In this document: positions 1 to 10,640 of the stretch, piece after piece | Layout: each line of letters begins with the position of its first letter | Numbering within the stretch: the stretch's first letter is position 1 | NCBI RefSeq assembly: GCF_040869045.1 | Contig: NC_090324.1 | Span: 54,217,346-54,281,345, forward strand | From: Eurosta solidaginis | Lineage: Eukaryota; Arthropoda; Insecta; Diptera; Tephritidae | Length of the DNA: 64,000 bases | Direction: 5' to 3' | Notes under the pieces: model-generated | What the model saw: only the letters and a program-made list of their open reading frames with translations | Database searches by the model: none | Told to the model about the DNA's origin: nothing | Program-made: the position numbers and the translations under genes

Positions 1-730
1 TAATTGCATCCCAGTTTGTAATGTCGATTTGGTGACATTGAAGAGCCGATATGCAATTATTTATTTCGCGTTGTAATTTTTTTATTGCTGTTCCGCATTC
101 GTATTCGACTGCCGTAAGATTAAACAAAAGTTTCAATTGCGTGTTCACTAGGACACGCTTATTCTCATACCTGTCTTTTAAGTTTTTCCAGGCTGTTTGA
201 AACCCTTCATTCGTCAGGGAGCACCTTTCTACTATTTCTTTTGCTTCCCCTTGAGTTTTCTGCCTTAGGTAGTAAATTTTTTCAACATCTTGCAGATCCT
301 TGTTGAGAATATATAAGGCCGTGAACATATCTCTAAAAGCCGGCCAAGAAAGGTAATCACCTTTAAACACATCGGTATCGCAAGGGGGCAGCCGGATTTT
401 ATGTCCATGATTCGGATTGGTTTCCACTTTTGTGGCAGGGGCATTTGCAGGTGGTGCTAATTTTTCCACTTCAGCAGCGATCGTAGCCATGCATTTCATA
501 TAGCATGCGAAACAGCTTTTATTTTTCTGCTTAATGGATTGCAGGTCCTCTTTCGTAATATCTGTAGAGTTGAGGAGACCTTCATAAAGTGACTTTGTCT
601 TCTTCCATAGTGCTTTCAGCTCCTCTTGCTGTATTGCAAGGGTGTGTTTGTTTTGTTCAGCGATTGGCTTCGCATTGAACTCCTGCTCAAACTCCACTAT
701 GGAGTCTGTCATTCTTATGTAGGTCTCCAT
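1..730 (-). CDS. BEL/Pao retrotransposon Gag, N-terminal part, cut by window edge
   Basis: An open frame starts at an ATG at 730 and runs about 243 codons to the window edge without a stop. It holds the hallmarks of the DUF1759 region of BEL/Pao Gag: DTDVFKGDYLSWPAFRDMF near residue 135, then QKTQGEAKEIVERC and RYENKRVLVNTQLK, then REINNCISAL. Gag packs the element RNA into cytoplasmic particles. It is clearly related to the Gag at 4762-2732 (same motifs, same order) but belongs to a different copy or subfamily. The start is supported by the shared opening MEx(Y/F)I and by upstream stops. The zinc knuckles and protease would lie beyond the left edge. No break is visible here, so this copy may be younger than its neighbour. 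Confidence 0.85.
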   Translation of the reverse strand, partial: METYIRMTDSIVEFEQEFNAKPIAEQNKHTLAIQQEELKALWKKTKSLYEGLLNSTDITKEDLQSIKQKNKSCFACYMKCMATIAAEVEKLAPPANAPATKVETNPNHGHKIRLPPCDTDVFKGDYLSWPAFRDMFTALYILNKDLQDVEKIYYLRQKTQGEAKEIVERCSLTNEGFQTAWKNLKDRYENKRVLVNTQLKLLFNLTAVEYECGTAIKKLQREINNCISALQCHQIDITNWDAI

Positions 731-1622
731 TTTTTTTATTATTTTAAATATCTTGTCTCTTTTAAGGAACGAGAGCGGAAGTAATGACTCTTAGTATTGT
801 GCTTGCAACGAAAGCGAAACTATAAGAATTGACACAGATAGAAATCTGTTTCAAGATTTAATGTGTCTAATTATTTGTGTATTATTGTTGAAATTTCTAA
901 GAGTGACACAGATAGAAATTTGGATGGAAATTTAATGTGTCAAAATTGTTATTTGATGAAAAGGTGAAGTGGGCTAATTGTGCCAAACCAATTTAGTATT
1001 CCAAGAAAAAGGTATTGAATGCAATTCTGTACTTCTTCGACGATGAAAAACGTAATGAACTTATTTATTTTGATTTATTTTCCTGTTTGATACACAATTT
1101 TGAAAATAACTTTATTATGGACTGTAAGTAAATAGTGTCTCCTACCAGCCACTAGCCATCCAATGGTGTATATAAGTCGTCGTGGCTTGGATATTGTGTA
1201 CAAGTGTATAAACTGAAGTGAATCTGTGACAAGTTTACAAAAAACATCAACCAGGTGGAAATAAAGGTGTTGTGTACTTCTTATCGAAATTTCGAATGAA
1301 AAGAGACTATCCCTAAGCCTTATGTTGCACAGTGCAGTGGAGGTGAGGAGAGAAAAAAAATTTTTTTTTTTTTTTTCCACTGCCTGTCTGCCTTGAGCTG
1401 TGTCGGAGGACTCTTACCACTGGTGGGGGAGTCAACCGATAGTCAAAAGGCGATTGGTGTGTTTAAAAAACACGAAATTTCCACCTACTTCGGATTATAA
1501 ACCTATCACGAGTTCACTTCTATACGTTCACGTATTGCAAAAAAAAAAATGGTGGTGCATGAACTAATAGAACCAACGTACCTTGTGTCACTTAAGTGAT
1601 GATGTGTTTTATGATATGTGTA
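731..1622. other. non-coding leader or flank of the BEL/Pao element
   Basis: No supported gene. The stretch holds a direct repeat of about 74-bp period (GACACAGATAGAAAT at 831-845 and 905-919, each followed by a TTAATGTGTC-like end) and a long A/T run near 1350-1377. It lies between the Gag start at 730 and LTR-like sequence ending at 2457, so it may be leader or LTR of the leftmost BEL element. I found no clear primer-binding site. Confidence 0.4.
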
Positions 1623-1798
1623 GATGTGCGGACTGTATGAAGTGTTGACTGTATGATGCGATGACTATATGATGTGCGGAATGTATGAAGTGTTGACTGT
1701 ATGTATGCGATGACTATATGATGTGCGGACTGTATGATGTGATGACTGTATGATGCGATGATAATGTGATGTGCGGACTTTATGATGTGATGACTGTG
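1623..1798. repeat. minisatellite, about 48-bp unit, four copies
   Basis: GATGTGCGGA recurs at 1623, 1671, 1720 and 1768, a period of 48-49 bp. Each unit also contains shorter internal echoes of TGTATGATG and GATGAC. Copies differ by a few substitutions and small indels. No coding potential. Confidence 0.8.
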
Positions 1799-1989
1799 TA
1801 TATAGAATGCTCGCTATTACCACTCGTCGCTACTTAATGGCTGATCGCTGGTATTTCTTTTAAGTCTCACTTATTTTATTGCAAATTTTCACCGTCGATT
1901 ATAATATTTTGTTGAAAATTTCACTTTAAATTTTAATGCGCTGGCTGAATATTGTGTTCACTTCGATTTTCCTGGCGCGATAGGACCGA

Positions 1990-2457
1990 TGATTACGTGT
2001 GATTCGGGACGATGGGGATTCGCTCGCACGTAACACCAAAAAAGAAATGTAAAAGAGAAGGAACTAGTTAGTGACTTATTGAAAAACAACACTTTCACTA
2101 ATCTAATTAACAACAAACTTTCTTTATTCAATAACTCAAAGTAAATGGAAAAGTTAAATTACGAAGTATTTCGGAAATTACTTTAATTTAATGGTTTGGA
2201 ATTCGCACTTGAAACAATGAATGCTTACCTTCGGTGTGGTTGCTGGAGCTCACTTGCTGATGTTCAAAAGAAAAGTGAAAGTGAAAAAAAAGGAAAGAGT
2301 CCATGGCACCCGCCGATTGCTAACTTTCGTCGAGTTTTCCCCTACTCAATTAGTTCTCGGCTGTGCAAGGACAGTTACCGGTAATGGTTAAGTATATGGA
2401 CCGTATTAGGGTGAACTAAAAGTTATTTTAAAAATATTTAGGCTGGTGGCCTAAACA
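1990..2457 (-). repeat. LTR-like sequence related to the BEL LTR at 4897-5359
   Basis: The right end reads GGTGGCCTAAACA (ending 2457), matching the right end GCTGGCCTAAACA of the LTR at 5359. Both have ATTAGGGTG some 40-55 bp further in. An A/T-rich middle with CTTTATT and TTACTTTAAT is shared in order but diverged. The left boundary is approximate. Read on the minus strand the sequence would begin TGTTTAGGCC, as expected for an LTR. It lies just beyond a purine-rich tract (minus strand, 2521-2533), so it is probably the 3' LTR of the element whose Gag is at 4762-2732. Confidence 0.45.
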
Positions 2458-2531
2458 AATGGGTTCAGTGGTAGTACCTCGCTCTTTGCTCCTATAAGTT
2501 TTTTAGATTTTAAAGCTGAATACTCCTCCCC
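2458..2531 (-). other. polypurine tract and spacer before the 3' LTR-like end
   Basis: On the minus strand the sequence reads AAGGGGAGGAGTA (2533-2521), a typical polypurine tract for plus-strand priming, followed by about 60 bp before TGTTTAGGCC. The gap is unusual because a polypurine tract normally abuts its LTR; a small insertion or a shifted LTR end would explain it. Confidence 0.4.
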
Positions 2532-2750
2532 TTAATGCCTCTTTTGATAGATAATAGTCAGACGTTGGGTCGTTGCTTTTATTTCGCTCGACGAAATTGA
2601 GCAAGACTTCGACTGAAATGAGGCTCTTGTTTTTGGATTAGTTCTTTGTAAGAATCTCCAGACGTAGGATAGTACTTTCAAAGCTCTCGAGAGGTCAGAA
2701 AATCTTGTGAGGATATCAGAGTCTGTATCTACTATTGATGAGTGTACCTG
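2532..2750 (-). pseudogene. BEL/Pao Pol remnant: segment just upstream of integrase
   Basis: The minus frame encodes ILTRFSDLSRALKVLSYV and ATTQRLTIIYQKRH, then stops at 2532. The same place in the BEL provirus at 16100-16260 reads RFSSYSRALRVIAYVLR and AKHRLIIAAQ, which is the linker between RNase H and integrase in BEL Pol. It follows the protease directly, so reverse transcriptase and RNase H have been deleted, and the integrase core is gone as well. This makes the element non-autonomous. Confidence 0.75.
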
Positions 2751-4762
2751 GACCCGCTTTTCTTCTGACGTGGTGGTATATTGATATTGAGATACAACTC
2801 CTCGCAGTAATTTTCGTCTTTGGTATAAATATGGTTTTTGGGAATGTCTTCCAGCTCCAAAAATGACGATATTTGTTTGTCCAGCGATACCTCATTAAAA
2901 AACGACACACACCTGCCGGCTGGGCTGGCCGTTTCCGTTTGGCCAGTTAATATGCAGCCAAATACTGTTTCCTGCGCAAGGAGGGTGCCTAAAACATTTC
3001 TTCGTATACCGCCTAGCATTATCTGTGCGTAAATATCCCCACAAAGAATAAGATCTACTTGTTCATTTACAAAGAACCTCCGATCTGCTAGCACCAAGTC
3101 CGGGAAAACTTGGTGTGTCATGGGGTCAATTTGACAGGTTGGCAGATTGTCGGTGAGCTGGGCTAAAACCAATGCTGTAGTGTGTATGCGTACATTCGGG
3201 TTTATTGATGACCGCAACTGAATGAAGCATGCCTCCTTCACTTGGGCTGACACCGTTTTGTTTATTCCTGACACTTGTGCATTTAGCTTCCTACAGGGCA
3301 AATTTATTCTTCTTTTAAGTCGCTCCGAAATGAACGAGCACTCTGATCCGGAGTCTATTAGGGCGCGGGCCGAAAAGTTGTCGTTGTTATAAAAGATATT
3401 GACTTGCGCAGTACCTAATAGAACCCCCTTGCTTGTATTCGCGAAACAGGAATTGAAGTTGGTTGGTTGATTATTTGCCGTGGCAAACTGACTTTGGGCC
3501 TGAGCCTGTGCCGAGGTAGATGGTCTTTGATCTAACTGTTTTTGTTGGGTTGTAGTTGGCCTTGCACTCGTGCCCGCACTTTGTTGAATATGCAGGAGTG
3601 TATGATGCCTTAGATGGCAAATGCTACAATTAAAGGAGCACGTACATTTGGATACTGTGTGTTTCGCTGAGAGGCAATTCAGACACCCCCTACTGTCTTT
3701 TATAAACGCCACTCTGTCTACGACAGAGAGCCGTTGGAAGCTTTGGCATTGTGACAGCTTGTGGTTATTTTTCTTACAGCATCTGCAAGTGTTTCTAGCT
3801 ACATTTGCTTGGTAGGCGCCTACCTTCTTTTGAGACGAATCATTATTATGTTTGGTTGGTGGTGGTTTGGGAGCTTTGGTACTTTTGCTACCTGTTAATC
3901 CCGAGACTGTTTCCAAGGTCTGGAACCTATTCGATAAAAATTTATCCATATCTTCCCATTTTGATATTTCAGTTTTATTCTCTATGGTCTATTCCCATAA
4001 AGCTAGCGTGCTTTCGGGTAGTTTGGTGGAGCATAGATATGTGAATATCGCATCCCAATTGCCTATCTCAATTTGATGAGCTTTTAGAGCTGAGATGCAG
4101 TTATTTATTTCCCGCTGAAGTGTTTTAATCGCGGTGCCACACTCACTTTCTACGCTTTCAAGATTGAATAATATTTTTAATTGAGTATTGACGAGAATTC
4201 GTTTATTCTCATATCTTTCCCCTAAATTCTTCCACGCTGTGTCAAACCCTTCGTTTGTAAGTGGGCATTTTTTCACTATATCCCTTGCCTCACCCTGCGT
4301 TTTTTGGTTGAGGTGAAATAACTTCTCAACTGGGGTGAGGCGCTTATTCCGTATGTATATTGCCGTGAACATGTCACGGAACGTTGCCCAGGAGAGGTAG
4401 TCACCTTTGAATACATCCGTATCGCACGGAGTTAGTCGCATGCTGTGTTCTGGATCAGGTGTCCCTTCTCCCTCCTTATCGCGTTTAGTTAGCTTTGCTA
4501 TTAATTCAGCCATGGTTGAACTGCCGCGTACATATGCGGCATACGTCGCCTGGTATTTCGGCTTGGCCTGCGCTAACACCTTTTTCTCTGCCGTTTCAGA
4601 GTACAAGAGATCCTCATAAGCTAACTTTGCCTTTCTCCAATTATTCTTTAATTCTTCTTGGTGAATGGCTAGAGTATATTTTGTGTGTTCAGCTTGAGGT
4701 CTGTCGTGGAATTCAGCCTCAAACTATGCCACCTCATCAGCTGCTTTAATGAATTTCTCCAT
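2732..4762 (-). pseudogene. BEL/Pao Gag-protease polyprotein
   Basis: One frame runs from an ATG at 4762 to about 2732, broken by a stop near codon 13 and by a TAG at 3991-3989. In order it shows the Gag DUF1759 region (CDTDVFKGDYLSWATFRDMF), zinc knuckles (CRCCKKNNHKLSQC, then CLNCLSAKHTVSKC and a HHTLLH end), and an aspartic protease with ALIDSGSECSFIS, so the catalytic D-S-G is present. The C-terminal TVFGCILTGQ and SFLELEDIPK are typical of the protease-RT junction in BEL elements. Reverse transcriptase does not follow; the frame runs into a pre-integrase scrap. Apart from the two nonsense codons this region is well kept. Confidence 0.88.
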
Positions 4763-4816
4763 ATCGTTTGATATTTAACAGAGAAGAACTATTATGCAGG
4801 GCCTAATTAGCAAATT

Positions 4817-4906
4817 CGAGTTTTCATGGTCCATCAGCGCCAGTAAAGGAGTCAGCGAACCATAGGTCGCTGGTTCATATCCGGCTCGAAGGACCATGAA
4901 AACTTG
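4817..4906 (-). promoter_or_regulatory. primer-binding region: extended tRNA-Tyr copy inside an inverted repeat
   Basis: The plus strand at 4857-4896 matches the 3' half of a eukaryotic tRNA-Tyr, from about position 37 through the acceptor stem and including the added CCA. The T arm is GCTGG-TTCATAT-CCGGC and the acceptor is TCGAAGG-A-CCA. The LTR begins immediately at 4897, so its complement is the primer-binding site, but it is about 40 nt rather than the usual ~18. It is bracketed by a 16-bp inverted repeat with one mismatch (4817-4832 and 4891-4906), made from the last 10 bp of the LTR plus the first 6 of the binding site. tRNA identity is from memory of tRNA-Tyr sequences. Confidence 0.75.
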
Positions 4907-5359
4907 AGCTGGCGGATTCCAGACTAGTTTCTCTCGATGGAGGTTAGGAAAGAAAGGCAGTGATTAATATTAAAATTTCAATAGACTTTATTTCACAAAA
5001 TATGCAGTGGAAAATAACAGAAAGAGAGTTTAAAGGTGCAAGCATGCAATTGCTACAATATTACCTTTAATATATCCAGGGACTCTGCGTTCTGGCGGTG
5101 TGTGGTTTTAACTTGCGGCTTCAAGACGTTCGAGCGTGCGTAAACTGCTGCGGTTTTAATCCAAGTGACCGAGTTCCATTCCACGCGTTCCGTTTACCCC
5201 CCAAAGTTAACAGGCCTTTGGTGGGGTAACTTAACGAAACGTCAGTTTTGCTTTTAGTATATGTGCTAACGGCCGTAATAAATAAGCGGTTCTGTATTAA
5301 ATTGCATTAGGGTGGCCGGCCCTTAATTTTCCTTTGGGGTTAGCTTGCTGGCCTAAACA
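4897..5359 (-). repeat. BEL/Pao 5' LTR (463 bp)
   Basis: On the minus strand it begins TGTTTAGGCC and ends AAGTTTTCA, directly next to the TGGTCCTTCG primer-binding site at 4896, so both ends fit an LTR (TG...CA). It lies just upstream of the Gag-protease frame at 4762. Its outer end at 5359 abuts a LINE fragment without a recognisable duplication. Only one convincing copy is present; the sequence at 1990-2457 is related but strongly diverged. Confidence 0.7.
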
Positions 5360-5620
5360 ATGCTGATCGGCCTATAGTCTCCATGAGTACTATGCGTACT
5401 TTTGGCCACTGGAAGTATTACTGCCTTTTTCCACTCAGCTGGAAAACATGATGTCGTAAGGCAGTGATTGATAATGTGGGTAATGGTGCCCAGGATGGAT
5501 GGCCGCACGAGCTTAACGAATTTTAGAGAAATTCCATCGTCACCAACAGCATCGGTTTTAATATCCAAAAGTGCTCTCATCACATCACCCTCACTTACTC
5601 CTGCAAATTGGAACTAGTTT
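5360..5620 (-). pseudogene. LINE family A fragment: start of reverse transcriptase
   Basis: The frame encodes DAVGDDGISLKFVKLV, ILGTITHIINHC and GDYRPISIV, which is the N-terminal RT region of a Jockey/CR1-type LINE. It is nearly identical to 8005-8265 in the longer LINE of this window, so it is a fragment of the same family. It is truncated on both sides, by a BEL LTR at 5359 and by tandem repeats from about 5625. Confidence 0.8.
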
Positions 5621-5624
5621 GTGG

Positions 5625-6240
5625 CGTGCTAATTCATATAACTACAAATCCCTGAAAAACGAGGGGAATATTGCGATCGATTTTTGAGTAACTTTCCGGT
5701 GAGCTAGAGACTTGAATCTGGTGACATTGCAACATTTCATCAAAGAAAATTCGCTAGGTAGCACGCGGATCGAGATAGTAAGAAATCAAATTTTAATTTG
5801 GGAATCTTTCAATCCATTTTTAACTAACTTCCCGGTTACCTATAACTTGAAGCTTTGCACTTTGTTAGAGGCCTGGTGACATTACAACTTATAGAAAACA
5901 AAGTTCCGATAGGTGGCGCGCTAGTCAAGATAACTGCAAATCATTTAAAAACGGGGGGAATCTTGCGATCGATTTTCGAGGAACTTCCCGATGACCTAGA
6001 GACATGAAACATGGGCCGTAAGTCAAAACCTGGTGACAATGTAATATTTTATCAAAAAATTTCGCTAGGTGGCGTATGGATCGAGATATTGAGAGAACTA
6101 GTTTTAAATTGGAAATCTTGCAATCGATTTTTAACTAACTTCCTGGATATCTAGAGACTTGAAACCTGAAATGTAGTTTAAAACACGGTTACAGTGCAAT
6201 GTTTGATCAAAAAATTTGAGCTACGTAACGCACAAGTTGA
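5625..6240. repeat. tandem array of about 150-bp units (four diverged copies)
   Basis: A block containing TTGCGATCGATTTTTGAG, AACTTCCCGG, CTAGAGACTTGAAAC, CCTGGTGACA and TTTCGCTAGGTGGCG recurs four times, with equivalent points near 5669, 5806, 5957 and 6112 (spacing about 140-155 bp). Units are well diverged. The AATTTCGCTAGGTGGCG motif also appears reversed near 28150-28180, so the sequence is dispersed as well as tandem. No open frame. Confidence 0.75.
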
Positions 6241-6300
6241 ACTATTTAGAAGAATAGGCCATACGTTCATAGCTAGCCTCCAGAGTGTTGCAGGCGTTGT

Positions 6301-6460
6301 AGAATTCCACCTCGTTGAAGGCCCAACTCAATGCACGCCCTTGCATACTTTTAAGCGTATGCGACTTTCATCACTATTCTTTTAGACTTTCAGGCGTATG
6401 CGAATTTACCACGATTTTCAGCTGTGCAAATTAAGTATCTGACAAACGAGGTGGAATTCT
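6301..6460. repeat. short inverted-repeat element (MITE-like)
   Basis: AGAATTCCACCTCGTT at 6301-6316 is perfectly inverted at 6445-6460 (16 bp, 128-bp spacer). A further GTGTTGCCAG lies outside near 6510. The size and structure fit a small non-autonomous DNA element, but the element ends and target duplication are unclear. Confidence 0.5.
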
Positions 6461-7036
6461 CTTGTTATGATGCGAGGTGAAATTCTGTTGTTTTCGCCAG
6501 TGTTGCCAGCGAAAATTCCACTAATTCTCTTAAATCTTGGAATTAACTATGTGGATTATTTAACAATTTAACAATTTATATAATACCACAGTGGCAGTAT
6601 ATATAAGACAGTGGTCTTTTAAAAGTACATCAATCAGCTTAAATTAATTACCACAAAATGGCTAACATCGATTAGAACTATAATTAAATGATCTTATATC
6701 TAACAAGAAAAATTACATACATTAATAAATAAATAAAAAAAAAGTGTATAATAAGAATAAATAAAAGAGATAGAGAGAGAAGGATATAGAGGTTAGCTAA
6801 GACAGACAGAATTCAAGTAGTTATAATCGCACTCACTAACACGACTTAAAGTAGTTGAGGATGGTTGCCTTGTAGTTACTCCTATTCTGCACAGATATAA
6901 CAGACTCAGGGATGTTGTTCCAGAGCCTGACAGCATTTATGAAAAACAGTCTGGAAGATATCATCTAGTTATATTTTGGTACATTCAGATTGTGAAATCT
7001 TAGGTATTTCGTCGGATTTAACTTTTCATACAGATA

Positions 7037-9484
7037 CTATGGGGATTTCCATATTAGTAATTTAAATATGTACATGCAGTTTCTGGCAGCAAGAAAATCA
7101 AGTATACTATAACCCAGAATCTCATTCCTCCAAAGCGATATATGCTCAAACTGTTTCAGACCAAAAACATAACGGGTAACATTATTAAATAGGACATTGA
7201 TTTTGTGCGCAGAAGTTGAGTCAAGCTTTCTGTAGACAAGTTCGGCGTATGTTATATGAGGAATGATAAGATGTATAGCTAATTTACGTCTCGTTTCAAA
7301 CGGTGTAAGTGATGCAGACATTCTCAGTCTACGCAGAACGCACTATACTTTACTTACAACACTATTAATGTGATCGGAACAGGTCAACCTAGAGTTGATG
7401 ACGAAACCTAAAATTCTAATTTTGTTTTTGAACTGCAGAGCACTACTGCCAATAAACAATTCTGGAATATTTTCGAGACTCACTACATATTGGCAGTACA
7501 TATTGGCAACACAAACGACTTAGACGCATTTAGGCATAAACTTTTAGCACTTGCCATTTGGGATATAGCAGACAAATCACAATTTACCTTATAACATAAA
7601 TCCTCAACAATACCAATTCGGTTAGACAAATACAGTTGAATGTCATCGGCATATTTTTGCATATTAACATATTTACACAGTGAGAAAACATCATTGACAA
7701 ATAGACTGAACAAAAGAGGCCCTAGGACAGACCCCTGCGGAACACCAGCCGAAAAACTTACATAATTTTCAAGCTTCATATGTAAAATATTATGGTCAAC
7801 CATGTTTAGAGAAATGCAAAAGGCATACAAGCGTTAACGACCCATCATCAAACTTTACTCTTACATCGTCAAGGACTTTCATCCTCGCAGTGTGCTTTGG
7901 CTTAAAACCGGACTGTAGTGGGGATAATAAATTGTGGCGCTCAGTATATAATGAAATGTGTGCTGCCATCAAAGATTCACATACTTTCGCCAGTGCTGGT
8001 AATATGCTGATCGGCCTATAGTCTCCAGGAGTACTAGGCGTACTTTTCTTGGCCACTGGAAGTATTACTGCCTTTTTCCGCTCAGCTGGAAAACATGATG
8101 TCGTAAAGCAGTGGTTGATAATGTGGGTAATGGTGCCCAGGATGAATGGCAGCACGAGCTTAACGAATTTTAGAGAAAATCCATCGTCACCAACAGCATC
8201 GGATTTAACATCCAAAGTGCTCTCATCACATCACCCTCACTTACTCCTGCAAATTTGAACTTGTTTTCAAATGCAAAATCACGGGATCTAGGAGTAATGG
8301 AGGTTTGTGGAGACTTTCCATTACTACTTCCAACCGTAAATACATTATTTAAAATCTCAGGGCCAATGTCACAATCTGGCTTTGAGCTACCACGTACCTT
8401 CAGGTTTTTAAGTTTCCGCCATAGATTTTTTGAAAGAAGCGACGTATCCAGTTTAGCACTACAATACCTTCTTTTTCTTGCCTTATAAGAAATGTAGCTT
8501 TGTTACTGGCAGCTTTATATTGGGACCAGGCATCATCTGTCATTCTGCTCCTCCACTTCCGGTATAATTTATTCCGCAAGTTGATAGATGAGAGCACTTT
8601 TGTATTAAACCAGGGACAGGATGGGTTGACTCTAGCCTTACGAAGACGAACATATTTCTCATATAAATCAGTCAACTTTTCATTAAATTTTTTGGCTTTT
8701 CATCTACAGAACTACAGAACCAGCTTTCATTCCAATCCACAGTTGTTAAATTTTGATACAGCATATTTCTATCTATCGACTTAAAATCACGATACATAAA
8801 ACTTTCTTGAACATGAGCACGATTAAACATAACATCCACAGTAAAAAATATTAGGTCATGGTCAGAAACAAAGAATATTTGGTCAAATTTGAGAATATGG
8901 TCAATATTACAGGTTATGAAATAATCTAAGAGGCTTGGATTTGCATTATGAGCAAATCTCGTAGGTACTACTTTATTTACTATATAAAGTAGTTACATGT
9001 TCATATAGCTTACAGGAAAAGGAGTCATTTGTTAATAAGTTTACATTGAAATCACCACAAATAACAAAAAATTCGTAGTCAATAACAAACATGTATAGTT
9101 CCACAAAAAAAAAAAATCCAACAAACAACACTTACGTGGATTATATACACACTATTCTAATATGGTTTTTACACCATCAGAAAATTCCGCTATAATAAAC
9201 TCAGTGTCCAAGGAATAAGATTTAGCTATGACATGCATTTTTAACGACGATTTACAATATATTGCCACACCTCCTCCTCGTTGGTTGCACATGTCATGGC
9301 GAATGAGGTTGTAATTGGGAATGCTATAGGCAGAATCTGGAATAGTAGGGCTAAACCAGGTTTCCGATACACAGCCTACGTCAACTAGGGAACCCTCGAT
9401 CAGATGTCTAACGTAGTCTAGTTTATCACCATTAAGATTCCGAGCATTAAAATGGACTACATGAAGACCAGGAGACTGTTGCAC
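7037..9484 (-). pseudogene. LINE A ORF2: endonuclease and reverse transcriptase
   Basis: ORF2 makes the nick in target DNA and copies the element RNA there. From 9484 the frame opens HVVHFNARNLNGDKLDYV and CVSETWFSP, the start of an apurinic-type endonuclease, with RGGGVAIYCKSSL. Around 9080-9020 other frames carry FFVICGDFNVNLL. RT follows in pieces: GDYRPISILPALAKV (8215 frame), GVPQGSVLGPLLFSLF and KYADDIQLYLS (7830 frame), so the YADD active site survives. The C-terminal piece has LIIPHITYAELVY and NNVTRYVFGL. At least four frame changes or stops separate these pieces. Confidence 0.85.
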
Positions 9485-9825
9485 AAAATATTTAACAATA
9501 TCTTAGAACTTTCATTAGCTCTGGATACTTTTTTGCTTAATGGGTTTACTAACATTGATCTGTGTATGGTAAGAGACAACCACAAGTGAACGTACACATT
9601 TCAAATACAATAAGAGTAAAACTAGCTAATGTTTAAGCAAAAACGAGTTGTTCAGACAAAGAGCTAAAACAAGAAGTTGTATCAACAAATGCAAATGAGT
9701 TCGGTTATATTACAAAGAGAAGAAATAGCAGCAGGAGATAGTAAATATAAAGAAACTTAGAAATAAAGAGAATTTATTACAAATATCTTAAAAGAGACGG
9801 CTTAGTTTGAATTTTACAAATACCA

Positions 9826-10579
9826 TTATCTGTGCGCTCCAATAAGAGCATTAACCTCAGCTTTACTGCTCACGAACTTTGGCTCTTCGCCTTGCTTGAG
9901 ACGGACAAACACTTTACCGCGAATGCAGAAGGCTGACGCTAGCTGTGTCTTACGCCTAAGCTCTGATGCATATGTTATCACCTCTCGCAATTTTGCCGTC
10001 AGACTTTCATGTAGAAAAATGGATCCATAACCAGGCATATCGCGCGAGTGATTTTTTTCTCGATTTGCAAAACAGAGCAACATACTTTAATAGTTGGTTA
10101 CGGTCAGTTGCAGAGAACAGCTTAATAATAATGGGACAGGCATTGTTGGGCTGCTTTTGCTTATTATTGCTTATTTTGTTCTTCACTCGAAAAGCTTCGC
10201 GCAACGGTGGTGCTTTGTGCTCAGCCGCTCTGCATATTTTATTAAAAATCTCAGGCAGGCTCTCATTCGCTGTGTGTGGGATGCCAGTGATAATGACATC
10301 AGTAGCAACAGCGCTGTTTTCAAACGTATTCAGCTTGGCCTGAGCTACAACGAGTTCATTACGCAAACAGAGCACATCAATGCACACATTTTCAACGACA
10401 ACCACTCTCCTCTCTATTGCCGCGCTCGCAAACTTTAAGTTGGAAATTTCAGAAGACAACTCACCGATTTTCTGCGTTACTTGTTCTTCTAATTTACCCA
10501 TTATTGCGGTCAACTGTTCAGCTGTTTGCTCTCTATGTTCTTCCAACTGTTTAATCATTAACGCTCTCTGCTCATCCAA
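9826..10579 (-). pseudogene. LINE A ORF1: coiled-coil RNA-binding protein
   Basis: The frame from an ATG at 10579 begins with a charged heptad-like stretch (MDEQRALMIKQLEEHREQ, then LEEQVTQKIGELSSEISNLK), a probable coiled coil for trimerisation. It is followed by DVIITGIPHTANESLPEIF and PIIIKLFSATDRNQLL, which resembles the RRM-like core of LINE ORF1 proteins. A frame change near 10010-10080 moves to a second piece (10083-9826) with GYGSIFLHESLTAKLREV and FVRLKQGEEPKFV, the C-terminal domain. ORF1p binds element RNA. Assignment rests on domain order and position upstream of ORF2. Confidence 0.75.
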
Positions 10580-10640
10580 TTTTTCTTACAATTTTTTTTC
10601 AAGTCTGTCTATTATGGACGGGGTGGGAGAGAGGTTTTAG

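Larger units (their letters stand above)
6550..10640 (-). mobile_element. LINE family A (Jockey/CR1-like), decayed, near full length
   Basis: Minus-strand order is ORF1 (10579-9826), endonuclease (from 9484), RT (about 8260-7480) and C-terminus (7321-7037), then a 3' UTR that ends near 6550 in a short ATTGTTAA repeat. This is the standard two-ORF LINE plan. Both ORFs are broken by frameshifts. The same family supplies the fragment at 5360-5620 and the palindrome arms plus LINE at 58939-63754. The 5' boundary is not sharp. Confidence 0.8.

Noticed and set aside
2196..2384. Small open frame on the plus strand
   Set aside because: It lies within LTR-like sequence, has no similarity to known proteins and reads antisense to the element.
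4857..4896. A tRNA-Tyr gene
   Set aside because: Only the 3' half is present, it includes the CCA that genes lack, and it sits exactly at a retroelement primer-binding site.
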